The notes beneath the pieces are model-generated. The model saw only the letters and a program-made list of their open reading frames with translations, was not told the origin of the DNA and did not search any database. The position numbers and the translations under genes were made by a program. Of a stretch of DNA of 64,000 nt, positions 41,447 through 49,893 are shown in pieces; position 1 is the first letter of the stretch, and the number at the start of each line of letters is the position of its first letter. The DNA is taken from positions 20,102-84,101 of the forward strand of contig CAZIWA010000006.1 of NCBI GenBank assembly GCA_964542875.1, in the 5' to 3' direction. This DNA comes from CAZGOM01 sp964542875. GTDB taxonomy: Bacteria > Planctomycetota > Phycisphaerae > Phycisphaerales > Phycisphaeraceae.

Positions 41447-42361
41447 ATGGGGTACCGCGAAGCTTGGAAGAAACAGAGTTATCTGGTGCTGCCGCAGGCT
41501 TTTTCGCAGGAGCGCGTGAAGCGGCTTTACGAGATATGCGAGTCGGCTTTTGGGCAATGGAAGGAACAGAGCACGCCTGAGAGCGAGCCGATGGAATATT
41601 GCTACAAGCCGACCGCATGGTGCATGATCCATCTGAATCACCCCAAATATCATCGGCGGGAGCCGGGTCGATTGGCGGAGCTTTTGAATGCCGTGGCGGA
41701 CCCGACGGTGATGAATGTGATCCGGGATGTGTTTGCCGATGATGCGGTGATGATGCAGGTGAATTACTACATTGATCCGCCTGGTGAGACGCGAATTGGC
41801 ACGTGGCATCGTGATTGCCAATTTTTTCCCGGTGTGGACCTTGAGGGACAGAAGAAAGCGGTGATGGAGGAGGCGGACCCGCCTCGGGAATTGCATATGC
41901 ATATTCCACTTTTGCCGACACAGGCGACGGAGGTTGTGCCGGGAACGCATAACCGTTGGGACACGCCGGAGGAACTGCGTATTCGAACGCAGGATGCGAC
42001 GTCAGAACACATGCCCGGGCGTTTCCCGATCAAGCTGATGCCGGGGGATTTGGCGTTTTTTCATGTGAATGCGATCCATCGTGGGATGTACTACGTCGGG
42101 GTGCCCAGGCGGACGATTGCGATCTCATTTGGCCGGGTGGCGTATCCGCGGATCGCGACGGCCAAATGGCTGCTGGATTGGCGTGGGTATGTGTGCACCT
42201 ATCAGCCTTGGTTCCAAAAGCCGGGATATCTTGAGGGGTGCACGCCTGAGGCGAAAGCGTTTTACCAGCGATTCGTGGATACGTATCAGGGGAGTTGGAA
42301 GAAGGAATATCTGGTGCCTGAAATGGGGTCGGAACGGATCAAGTACTTCACGGAGTTTTAA
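41447..42361 (+). CDS. phytanoyl-CoA dioxygenase (PhyH) family protein 2
   Basis: The protein is 304 aa from ATG 41447 with GGAG eight bases upstream. RIGTWHRDCQFFPG near residue 120 supplies the His-x-Asp iron pair, and FHVNAIHRGMYYVG near 207 the distal His; VPRRTIAISFGR carries a basic residue where 2-oxoglutarate is bound. It is therefore a Fe(II)/2-oxoglutarate dioxygenase of unknown substrate. The acetyltransferase gene follows after 2 bp, so the two form an operon and may act on the same compound or class of compounds. Confidence 0.88.
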   Translation: MGYREAWKKQSYLVLPQAFSQERVKRLYEICESAFGQWKEQSTPESEPMEYCYKPTAWCMIHLNHPKYHRREPGRLAELLNAVADPTVMNVIRDVFADDAVMMQVNYYIDPPGETRIGTWHRDCQFFPGVDLEGQKKAVMEEADPPRELHMHIPLLPTQATEVVPGTHNRWDTPEELRIRTQDATSEHMPGRFPIKLMPGDLAFFHVNAIHRGMYYVGVPRRTIAISFGRVAYPRIATAKWLLDWRGYVCTYQPWFQKPGYLEGCTPEAKAFYQRFVDTYQGSWKKEYLVPEMGSERIKYFTEF

Positions 42362-42363
42362 AG

Positions 42364-42948
42364 ATGGCAGGTGTGAGCGAGATTCCGCCGACATGCCCGG
42401 TGTGGCTGATTCGGCCGACGATGGCGGGGCTGCCTGAGGTTCCGTTTCCGGCCGGCTATTCCATGCGCGCGATGAGCACGTCAGATGCTGCATTGTGGGA
42501 AGAGGTATGGCTGGATGCGGAGCCGTTTGTGAAGATCGAACCTGGGCTTTTCATGAAACAGTTTGGTGAAGACGAGGCCGCGATTCCCCAGCGATGCTTC
42601 TTGCTGATCGGGCCAGACGGGTCTGCGCAAGGCACGATCAGCGCCTGGAACGCGCCGAACTTCAAAGGCGGAGCATGGGGGCGGATTCACTGGGTAGCGG
42701 TGAAGAAGGCTTCTCAAGGCAAGGGATTGGCTCGATCCATGATGAGCTTTGCGATGGGGAAGCTTGCGCAGTGGCATGACCAGGCCTATCTGGACACCAG
42801 TGTGGGGCGGATCGGTGCGATCAAGGTTTATCTGGATTTTGGCTTTGTGCCCGACATGGATGCGGTTGATGCGGTGAAGGCGTGGGGGCATGTGAAGACG
42901 AAGCTGGAGCATCCTGCATTGGCGGGATTTACCCTTCGTATTCCTTGA
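42364..42948 (+). CDS. GNAT-family N-acetyltransferase
   Basis: The protein is 194 aa. The acetyl-CoA site is IHWVAVKKASQGKGLARSMM near 105-125 (motif A, Q-x-x-G-x-G), and AYLDTSVGRIGAIKVYLDFGF near 140-160 is motif B with the usual tyrosine-bearing strand. The substrate is unknown. The gene starts 2 bp after the dioxygenase stop; its last 20 bp overlap the end of the convergent NtrC-type regulator gene. Confidence 0.88.
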   Translation: MAGVSEIPPTCPVWLIRPTMAGLPEVPFPAGYSMRAMSTSDAALWEEVWLDAEPFVKIEPGLFMKQFGEDEAAIPQRCFLLIGPDGSAQGTISAWNAPNFKGGAWGRIHWVAVKKASQGKGLARSMMSFAMGKLAQWHDQAYLDTSVGRIGAIKVYLDFGFVPDMDAVDAVKAWGHVKTKLEHPALAGFTLRIP

Positions 42949-44362
42949 GCTTCCGGTACAGCGTGGATTGCGAGATACCGAGCTTGGCTGCGGCGATGGA
43001 CGCCGCGCCCTGGCACGCTTTGACTGCGCTTAGGATGGCGCGGCGTTCGAGCTCTTCGAGCGGGATGATCTGATCGGCATCACCGGAGGATTGCAATTGG
43101 TCGTCCTGAGGCTTTGCGCTGGTCTGGGGTTTGGCCGCATCTGGCTTGATCGCCGTGCTGTTTTCCGAGCCATTCATGGACCAGTTCAAATCAGGCGGGA
43201 GCATTTCAACCGTGATCACGGGACCAGCGTTGAGCACCACGATTCGCTCGACGACGTTGTAGAGCTGGCGTACGTTGCCTGGCCAAGGGCAGCGGGCGAG
43301 TTTATAGAGCGCCTCGGGGGTGAAGTGTGTGAAGGCTTTGTGGTAACGCTTACTCATGACGCCCAGAAAGTGGAGGGCGAGGAGTTCAATATCGCCGCCT
43401 CGGTCGCGCAGGGCGGGGAGGTAGATGGGGACGACATTAAGCCGGTAGTAAAGGTCGAGCCGGAATCGGCCGGCTTTGACTTCCGAGAGAGGGTCGCGGT
43501 TGGTGGCGGCGAGTACGCGGACGTTGGAGGTTTTGTCTTGGCGCGCGCCCACGGGCCGGTAGGTGCGTTCCTGAAGAAAGCGCAGGAGCTTGGGCTGGAG
43601 ATCGATGGGCATCTCGGTGATTTCGTCGAGAAAGAGCGTGCCGGATTCGGCCTCGCCGCAAGCGCCGGGATGGTTTTTATCAGCGCCGGTGAAGGCGCCT
43701 TTTTCATGCCCGAAGAGGATGGATTCAATCAATTCGTCGGGCAAGGCGGCCATGTTGATGGCGACAAACGGGCTGGATTTGCGGTTTGAGCGGTTGTGGA
43801 TGGCGCGTGCGACGAGTTCTTTGCCGGTGCCGGATTCACCTGCGATCATCACGCTGACGTCAGCATGGGCGACGTTTCGGATGGTGTCGTAGACGGTTCG
43901 TATGGGGGCGGATTTTCCGACGATGGATTCAAAGTGGTCTTCATCGGCTTTTGAGCCGGCAAGGTCCTGGACTTTGGTACGCAGGCGCTGGTGTTCGACG
44001 GCCTTGGCGAGGGTGGCTAGAAGGCGGCCTTCGTCGATGGGCTTGCCGACGAAGTCGAAAGCGCCGGCTTTGATGGCGCCGACGACCAGGTCGACGGGCG
44101 CGTTGGCGGTCATGAGGATGACGCAGGAGTTGGGGGCGAGCCGCTGAACTTCGGGAATGAGGGACATGCCGTCGATATCGCCGAGGTTTTTATCCAGAAG
44201 GATGGCGACTGGAGTGGTGGCGGCGAGGGCCTGCTGGGCACTTCGCCAATCACTGGCCAGGACGCAGAGATAGCCATGGCGTTGAAGAAAAATACGGCTG
44301 ATGGCCAAGAAGTCCGGGTCATCATCGATCAGCAGCACGATCGGCTGAGGGGAATTGGCCAT
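42929..44362 (-). CDS. NtrC-family sigma-54-dependent response regulator
   Basis: The protein is 477 aa from ATG 44362 (GAGGA at a normal distance); an ATG at 44371 is too close to that site. It has a receiver domain (LLIDDDPDF, ILLDKNLGD with the phosphoacceptor Asp, ILMTANAP, VGKPID), an AAA+ domain (GESGTGKELVARAIH; GHEKGAFTGA, which contacts sigma-54; FLDEITEMP; ALRDRGGDIELL) and a Fis-type helix-turn-helix (ASIAAAKLGISQSTLYRKLKEY). It activates promoters of the sigma-54 form. No kinase is adjacent; the pseudopilin gene is divergent, 279 bp away, and may be a target. I found no clear TGGCAC-N5-TTGC element there. Confidence 0.93.
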   Translation of the reverse strand: MANSPQPIVLLIDDDPDFLAISRIFLQRHGYLCVLASDWRSAQQALAATTPVAILLDKNLGDIDGMSLIPEVQRLAPNSCVILMTANAPVDLVVGAIKAGAFDFVGKPIDEGRLLATLAKAVEHQRLRTKVQDLAGSKADEDHFESIVGKSAPIRTVYDTIRNVAHADVSVMIAGESGTGKELVARAIHNRSNRKSSPFVAINMAALPDELIESILFGHEKGAFTGADKNHPGACGEAESGTLFLDEITEMPIDLQPKLLRFLQERTYRPVGARQDKTSNVRVLAATNRDPLSEVKAGRFRLDLYYRLNVVPIYLPALRDRGGDIELLALHFLGVMSKRYHKAFTHFTPEALYKLARCPWPGNVRQLYNVVERIVVLNAGPVITVEMLPPDLNWSMNGSENSTAIKPDAAKPQTSAKPQDDQLQSSGDADQIIPLEELERRAILSAVKACQGAASIAAAKLGISQSTLYRKLKEYEG

Positions 44363-44641
44363 TGAAAACATTCCTCTGGAGGCTTGGGGGTTGGAAAGGA
44401 CGCCAAACCTGAGTTGCCGCTGACGAAGCGACCCACAAATTACCATCTTTATGTGTGCGGGATAACACGGAAGGGGCATTGTGTTGATTTTTTAGTGGGG
44501 AGATCGCCAGCGGGTCATGGCCGATTATCGATAGTAATTGGCCTGTTCAGCGGCTTGATGGAGTGTTTGGAAGGCTTATGTTGGGATATTGCATGACGTC
44601 GGCCTTTCTGATGCTTTGTCTATTTTTCCAAGGAATTGTTT

Positions 44642-45499
44642 ATGATCAGCACAAGAACCTTATTGACGTTTGCGTGCCGTCGGCAATATGCCGGTGAGTC
44701 GGCCGCGTGCATCCCTGGCGTCGGGGCCAGGGATGCACGCGCGGGGTTCACGCTGATTGAACTGCTGGTGGTGGTGGCCATTATCGGTGTGCTGGTTTCG
44801 CTGTTGCTGCCGTCTCTGAGCCGAGCCCGTGATTCAGCCAAGATCATGCGGTGCGCGGCGAACCTGAAGCAGACAAGCCTGGCGACCACTTTATATCAGA
44901 CGGAAAACAAAGGCTATTTTCCGTCCAATAATCCAACGCCGACAAGCCTGATGTTGACCTATCTGGGGTACACGGCGCAGACGCTTAATTCGAGGCAGCA
45001 TGTGTTTTATTGCCCCGCGTCTGATGGGTTTGAGCCGCTGATCGCTTCGGGCACGCCAGATACCTGGGCCCATGGCGCGTCTTTTGTGTTTATGGGAGGG
45101 ATTCAGTCATATGGATTCAATGCAGATCTGATGATCGATCCGGTTTCCGGGAAGAAATATCTGGTGGCGGTTTTTGGCGGGTATGACGAGTACTGTTCGC
45201 GTCGGCTGGAGGAAGTGAAATACCCGTCGGCGACGTTCTGGTCGGCTGACAACGCGGCGATGGGGTTTGACCTGATCTGGGGCTGGCAGGGGCTTTCCGC
45301 CTACCGGCATGGTGCGCCTGCACCGATTTTCGCTTCAACCGGGTACGACACGGACAAGTACTATGAAAAGACCGGGGCAACGGGCTTCAACAGTTCATTT
45401 GTCGATGGACGTGTGGAATTCGTCCGGTGGAATGTCTTCCATAGGTGGGCGCGTGTTCCGGGCGGGTATCCGAGGAACGAGCCGTTTGCATGGTATTGA
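44642..45499 (+). CDS. orphan type II secretion-like pseudopilin 1
   Basis: The protein is 285 aa from ATG 44642 with AAGGA upstream. A long leader of 34 residues ends at ARAG, where prepilin peptidase would cut before FTLIELLVVVAIIGVLVSLL, a prepilin N-terminal helix. The remaining 240 residues are of the type common in planctomycetes and lentisphaerae, with a C-terminal SSFVDGRVEFVRWN resembling their H-x-G-G/DGHV block. No secretion ATPase, platform protein or peptidase gene is nearby. Such proteins are often found with sugar-use genes and may act in binding at the surface, but this is inference. Confidence 0.85.
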   Translation: MISTRTLLTFACRRQYAGESAACIPGVGARDARAGFTLIELLVVVAIIGVLVSLLLPSLSRARDSAKIMRCAANLKQTSLATTLYQTENKGYFPSNNPTPTSLMLTYLGYTAQTLNSRQHVFYCPASDGFEPLIASGTPDTWAHGASFVFMGGIQSYGFNADLMIDPVSGKKYLVAVFGGYDEYCSRRLEEVKYPSATFWSADNAAMGFDLIWGWQGLSAYRHGAPAPIFASTGYDTDKYYEKTGATGFNSSFVDGRVEFVRWNVFHRWARVPGGYPRNEPFAWY

Positions 45500-45896
45500 G
45501 CGGCGGGGCAAGAAAACACGAGGGCCGGTGAACGGAATTCTTCCCCTAAAGCGCGGAATTTTTGTTGCATTTTTGAGAAAAATCAACGTTTTTTGAGGTC
45601 ATGTGAGAAGTCAAGGTGATGTTGGGCCATAAAGAATGTGTTGTAAAGGCTACAAAGCTCGTAGGTTAAGTCACTTGGGCGGCATTTGAACGAGCACGGG
45701 TAAATGCAGGCGGCTGGGTTGAGTTTTGTTCTCAAAATTGAATTATTTGTTTTTTGTTTGGAATATTTTAATTCTATTGTTGGATTTTTTGTCCCAATAA
45801 GCACTTCTAAGTAAATTTTAATTGCGACTGCAAATCAGTATCCTGCTCTCGCTTTGAAAGCGATTCTCAATCACTAGAGCAGGGGCAAACACAAAA
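45500..45896. other. AT-rich intergenic region between the two pseudopilin genes
   Basis: No coding frame is seen in these 397 bp. It is much more AT-rich than the genes. It must hold the pseudopilin 2 promoter. Close to the start codon lies an inverted repeat (CCTGCTCT at 45842, AGAGCAGG at 45876) around CGCTTTGAAAGCG and the GATTCTCAATCACT box. Confidence 0.5.
45842..45883 (+). promoter_or_regulatory. nested inverted repeat and GATTCTCAATCACT box before pseudopilin 2
   Basis: CCTGCTCT (45842-45849) pairs with AGAGCAGG (45876-45883); inside is CGCTTTGAAAGCG (45850-45862), itself a palindrome. GATTCTCAATCACT occupies 45862-45875. TGAAAGCGATTCTCA resembles both LacI-type and Fur-type operators. 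It ends 13 bp before the ATG. Confidence 0.5.
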
Positions 45897-46892
45897 ATGA
45901 AGCGCAACAACCGTAATGGGTTCACACTGATCGAGCTTTTGGTGGTGGTTGGCATCATCGGGCTTTTGATCGGCATCTTGCTGCCGGCTTTGGCCAAGGC
46001 AAGAGATTCGGCCAAAGTGTCGATCAACTTGAGCAATCAGCGTCAGATGGGGGCTGCGACGGGGTATTACCTCAACGACTTCAAGTATTTCTTTTTCCCG
46101 CATGAGGGGAACTACATCGCGACGGGCGAGATCGTCGACCGGAATCCGGCGACGCTGGGCGAATCACTGCAGGCGTTCTCGGATTCGGCGACGCTTTCTG
46201 CCGCGGTTTCGGCTGGCGGGGCAGGGTTGGCGACACCGTTGATCACAAGCGCCAATGCGACAGCGTTGACCCGGAGGACGCACTGGGTCGATTACATCTA
46301 CCGGTATGCGCCGGAGCCCAAACTCTACACCAGCCCGATGGTGGACCAGGTGGAGCTTGAAAAGCTGAACTTGAATATTGTGTTTGAAGGCGTGTACGGC
46401 CGGAAGAAGTGGGGCGGTTACGGCTACAACATGCAATATCTGGGCTGGGAAGCGGGCCTGACCGCCGGCGCTGTGACGACCAAGCCTTACATGGCGAAGC
46501 TTGAAAAAGACATTCTTGATCCGGCCAACACGGTGGTGGCGGGGGACTCCGCGGGGCATCGCAATGGTGTGCCGACGGCGGTGCCTTCCGGCAATTCTTA
46601 TGCGCTTGATCCTCCACTGTATTCGGTGAACTATGGCCGGAAGATCGGCAAGTGGTACCGTACGGATGCGGCGAATTCGGATGCTGATCTGGCGGCAAAC
46701 CCGCTGGGCTCTTACAGCTATTCGTGGCGTGTGTACCCTGCGCCGAGGAACAATGGCGTACCGGGCTTTATCTTTGCCGATGGGCATGCCGGTGTGAAGA
46801 AGATTTCCGAGATCGACGACTTCAACGGCGATGGGGTGTACGACAACGGCTATTGGAACGGTCGTGGTGACCCAACGCCGTCGGTTCGCTGA
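45897..46892 (+). CDS. orphan type II secretion-like pseudopilin 2
   Basis: The protein is 331 aa. The short basic leader MKRNNRNG precedes FTLIELLVVVGIIGLLIGIL, the cleavage site and hydrophobic helix of type IV pilin-like proteins. LPALAKARDSAKVSINLSNQRQMG follows, as in planctomycete pseudopilins. Near the C-terminus, GFIFADGHAGVKKI is the expected DGH block, followed by an Asp-rich loop (DDFNGDGVYDNG) that could bind calcium. It is paralogous to pseudopilin 1 in architecture but not close in sequence. It has its own terminator. Confidence 0.87.
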   Translation: MKRNNRNGFTLIELLVVVGIIGLLIGILLPALAKARDSAKVSINLSNQRQMGAATGYYLNDFKYFFFPHEGNYIATGEIVDRNPATLGESLQAFSDSATLSAAVSAGGAGLATPLITSANATALTRRTHWVDYIYRYAPEPKLYTSPMVDQVELEKLNLNIVFEGVYGRKKWGGYGYNMQYLGWEAGLTAGAVTTKPYMAKLEKDILDPANTVVAGDSAGHRNGVPTAVPSGNSYALDPPLYSVNYGRKIGKWYRTDAANSDADLAANPLGSYSYSWRVYPAPRNNGVPGFIFADGHAGVKKISEIDDFNGDGVYDNGYWNGRGDPTPSVR

Positions 46893-46915
46893 GTGAGTCA
46901 GATGGATTTAAGGAG

Positions 46916-46949
46916 TCGGCCGCGCGGGCTTAACCACGCGGCCGATTTT
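46916..46949 (+). terminator. intrinsic terminator of pseudopilin 2
   Basis: TCGGCCGCG / CGCGGCCGA (46916-46924 and 46937-46945) is a 9-bp stem with a 12-nt loop followed by TTTT. It lies 23 bp after the stop. Confidence 0.82.
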
Positions 46950-47121
46950 CATTGGAGTGATGGTCATTTTTTGTTTTCGAAGCTCACTTTTGAGGCAGTG
47001 GCCCGGCTATTATGTTCGCCGCCCGTAAGGGGCATTTTGTGGCACAAATCTGTCGGTTGGCACCCTGGACGCCGGCATTACCGGCTTTGTAACAGACCGT
47101 TTTTTGATTGGCAGGCTGGGC

Positions 47122-48930
47122 ATGATGGCAACCCTGGCGGCAGGTGGACTAGGATCTTTAGAGATCACCCAGCTTTTTTTAGGCTTGGCCGTGTTGCTGG
47201 CCAGCGCCCGGCTTTTGGGTGAACTTTGCAGGTGGTTCAACCAGCCGAGTGTGATCGGTGAGATTTTTGCAGGCGTGGTGTTGGGACCGACGCTGCTTGG
47301 GGGGATTTTCCCAAACGCGCACGCGTGGCTGTTTCCTTCGGCATCGGGGAACCCGGCGAAAGTAGCTTTGTCCGGCTTCACCACCATCGGCGTAGCCCTG
47401 CTGCTGATGGTGGCAGGGATGGAAGTGGATATTCGTTCGGTGATTCGCCAGGGTAAGAGTGCGCTTTCGGTCAGCCTTGCGGGGATTGTTTTTCCGTTCA
47501 TTCTCGGTGCCGCTGCCGGCGCCCTGTTTCATACGCAGCTTGGCATGGGCGAGAAGGCCGACCAACTGACGTTTTCACTGTTTTTGGGCATTGCGCTTTC
47601 AATCACCGCGATGCCGGTGATCGCCAAAACCCTTTTGGACCTGAACCTGTTCAGAACTGAAATGGGCGCGCTGATCATGTCCGCAGCCATGGTGGACGAC
47701 TTGATCGGCTGGATGGGGTTTGCAATCGTGCTGGCCCTGATGTCCGGCGCGGAAGGGGGCGACCAAAGCACGTTGACAGGGATTTTGGGGAATGCGGTTT
47801 CACACCTGATGCCTTCGGCATGGGCGCTGAGCGCGGGTGTGGCCGGAACCATCGTGCTGACACTGATATTCAGCGCGTTGATGATGACTGGCGGGCGCTG
47901 GTTTTTCCATAAAATCCTGCCGCACGTGCAGGCGCACCTGAGCTGGCCGGGCGGTGTGATCGGTTTTGTTTTCGTAATCACTTTCGCCTGCGCAGCGCTG
48001 ACGGAGTTTTTCGGGATTCATGCGATCTTCGGCGCATTCTTCGCTGGAGTTGCATTGGGCGATTCGCCCCACCTGCGTGAGCGCACCCGGGAAGTGATTC
48101 ACCAGTTCATTACCTATATCTTTGCCCCGGTGTTCCTGGCGACGATTGGTCTGCGGCTGAACTTCTACGACAACTTCAACTGGAAGATCGTGCTGTTTGT
48201 GCTGATCGTGGCAATTGTCAGCAAGGTGTTTGGCTGCTACTGGGGCGCGCGTAAAGCAGGGCTTTCACGCGAGCACAGCATCGGGATCGGGTTTGGGATG
48301 TCTGCACGCGGGGCGATGGAAATCATCCTCGGACAGATTGCTTTTTCGCATGGGCTGATCAATGAGGAAATGCTGATCGCGCTGATCATCATGGCGCTGG
48401 TGACGAGCCTGATGGCAGGGCCGATCATGCAACGGATGATCGGCAAGAAACCGACCCGGCGATTCTCAGATCTGCTTGCCGAACGGGCTTTTGTGGGCGC
48501 ACTGGCCAGCCGGACGGCAAGGCAAGTGATCGAGGAAATGGCCAAGTGCGTGTCCGTGATTCCCGTTCCCAGCGGCGTGAATAAGGAACAGGTCATTGAA
48601 ACCGTGTGGGCCCGGGAAACGCTGCTGCACACGGGCCTGCCGGGACAAGTCGCCATTCCACACGCAAAACTGCAGAATCTGGACCGGCCGATCATTATCT
48701 TCGGCCGTAGCGGTGAGGGCATCGATTTTCAGGCCACGGACGGCCAGCCTGCGAAATTGATCATCATGATCCTGACCCCGGAGCATGACCCGAGCATGCA
48801 GGTCCAACTGCTGGCGCAGATTGCCCGATTGTTTTCCCACAAAGAAATGCGCGAGAAGGTGATGGAGTGCAAGACATTCACCGAAGTGCTGGCGGCTTTC
48901 CGGGTTGCCGAGTCCAGCGAGCAGCATTGA
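47122..48930 (+). CDS. CPA2-type cation/proton antiporter fused to PTS EIIA domain
   Basis: The protein is 602 aa from ATG 47122; the frame opens at a TTG at 47104. Residues 15-440 are a Kef/NapA-like antiporter with about 12 membrane spans (SVIGEIFAGVVLGPTLLG; SITAMPVIAKTLLDL; MVDDLIGW, with the paired acidic residues of the ion site; GFGMSARGAMEIILG). Residues 455-600 are a type 2 PTS EIIA (mannitol/fructose or PtsN) domain, with GQVAIPHAKL carrying the phospho-His. The EIIA part probably regulates transport by phosphorylation state rather than moving sugar. A 59-aa membrane protein gene follows at 49 bp. Confidence 0.9.
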   Translation: MMATLAAGGLGSLEITQLFLGLAVLLASARLLGELCRWFNQPSVIGEIFAGVVLGPTLLGGIFPNAHAWLFPSASGNPAKVALSGFTTIGVALLLMVAGMEVDIRSVIRQGKSALSVSLAGIVFPFILGAAAGALFHTQLGMGEKADQLTFSLFLGIALSITAMPVIAKTLLDLNLFRTEMGALIMSAAMVDDLIGWMGFAIVLALMSGAEGGDQSTLTGILGNAVSHLMPSAWALSAGVAGTIVLTLIFSALMMTGGRWFFHKILPHVQAHLSWPGGVIGFVFVITFACAALTEFFGIHAIFGAFFAGVALGDSPHLRERTREVIHQFITYIFAPVFLATIGLRLNFYDNFNWKIVLFVLIVAIVSKVFGCYWGARKAGLSREHSIGIGFGMSARGAMEIILGQIAFSHGLINEEMLIALIIMALVTSLMAGPIMQRMIGKKPTRRFSDLLAERAFVGALASRTARQVIEEMAKCVSVIPVPSGVNKEQVIETVWARETLLHTGLPGQVAIPHAKLQNLDRPIIIFGRSGEGIDFQATDGQPAKLIIMILTPEHDPSMQVQLLAQIARLFSHKEMREKVMECKTFTEVLAAFRVAESSEQH

Positions 48931-48978
48931 GAGGCTTGGCCGGGGCGCAGAAGATTCGGATCGGATGGGGCAAAGGCA

Positions 48979-49158
48979 ATGAACGCATCAGGTGTGATTC
49001 CATGGATTGCGATCGCTTGCCTGATCGGCAGTGCAGCAAGCTATATTTCGTTTCTCTTCACGGGCTGGAAGCTCGGAGCGCTGCTGGGGGTGGGAGGATT
49101 GGGATTGGCGATTTTGCTTATGGCAGGCTTTTTTGTCATCAAGGCCGGGCGCAAGTGA
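48979..49158 (+). CDS. small 59-aa two-span membrane protein
   Basis: The reading frame ATG 48979 to TGA 49156-49158 encodes MNASGVIPWIAIACLIGSAA and then SYISFLFTGWKLGALLGVGG, ending in FFVIKAGRK. It has two hydrophobic helices joined by a short polar turn, a basic end and an AAAGG ribosome-binding site. It lies 48 bp after the antiporter gene on the same strand and may be co-transcribed. AtpZ/AtpI-like or antiporter-associated small proteins have this form, but no family is recognised. Confidence 0.6.
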   Translation: MNASGVIPWIAIACLIGSAASYISFLFTGWKLGALLGVGGLGLAILLMAGFFVIKAGRK

Positions 49159-49176
49159 GAAGCAAGGTCGCTGGGC

Positions 49177-49872
49177 TCACCAAAGGTTAAGCCATGGGGT
49201 CCAGACGGGGGGAATGAATGCGAAGAGGAACATGGCAATCATCACCGCAGTGAGCAGCGGGCGCTTGTAGTTCACCCCGAACGCGCCGGCGACGGCGATC
49301 CCAAAGAAGAAGCCCGAGAAGTGCGCGGCATTGCCGATATTAAGAATGCCCAACCAGGTCAGCACAATGCAGGCGAAGAGCCAAACGATGAAGAATCGAA
49401 CCAGATTGTCGTCCAGCACCACCTGGAAGTAAGGAATCTTCTTGCGCATGAGCATGATGTATCCAACGGCGGCATAGATGACCCCAGAAAGCCCGATGCC
49501 GGAATGGCCGGTGGCAAGCTGAAAGGATGAGCTCACAAACGCGGAGCAGAGGATAAAGAGCAGGAAGTGTTGCCAGCCCATCTGGCGCTCGAGGACGGGA
49601 AAGAGGATTAACGCCCAATAGATGTTGAATGCCGCGTGAAGCGGGTCAACATGCATAAAGGCGCTGGCCAAAAGCAGCCAATACTGGCCAAATACCTTGA
49701 GGTTGGCGAGGTCTGAGATGAAGCCGAGAAGGATGTTCAGCCGTAAGAAGTTATCGAAGAAAATAGCGGCACAGAGCGCAGCGATGGCGTAGGTGAGCCA
49801 GGGCAAAGAGGAGGGGGCTGATGGCGCGGAGTCAGGCTCCGGCGGGATAGGTTGGGCTTCTGGGGTGTTCAT
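49177..49872 (-). CDS. rhomboid-family intramembrane serine protease
   Basis: The protein is 231 aa with six or seven predicted spans. FMHVDPLHAAFNIYWAL is the conserved H-x-x-x-H-x-x-x-N region of loop and TM2, SGIGLSGVIYAAVGY the GxSG nucleophile, and NAAHFSGFFFGIAV the catalytic His. Rhomboids cut membrane substrates within the bilayer. A Pro-rich cytoplasmic N-terminus of about 25 residues precedes the first span. The gene is divergent from the heparinase gene, only 21 bp between starts, so promoters overlap. The substrate is unknown. Confidence 0.93.
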   Translation of the reverse strand: MNTPEAQPIPPEPDSAPSAPSSLPWLTYAIAALCAAIFFDNFLRLNILLGFISDLANLKVFGQYWLLLASAFMHVDPLHAAFNIYWALILFPVLERQMGWQHFLLFILCSAFVSSSFQLATGHSGIGLSGVIYAAVGYIMLMRKKIPYFQVVLDDNLVRFFIVWLFACIVLTWLGILNIGNAAHFSGFFFGIAVAGAFGVNYKRPLLTAVMIAMFLFAFIPPVWTPWLNLW

Positions 49873-49893
49873 TGGGAGGCAAGCCGTGAGAGA

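Noticed and set aside
41161..41580. A 139-codon frame upstream of dioxygenase 2
   Set aside because: It overlaps the start of the dioxygenase gene in another frame and shows no family features.
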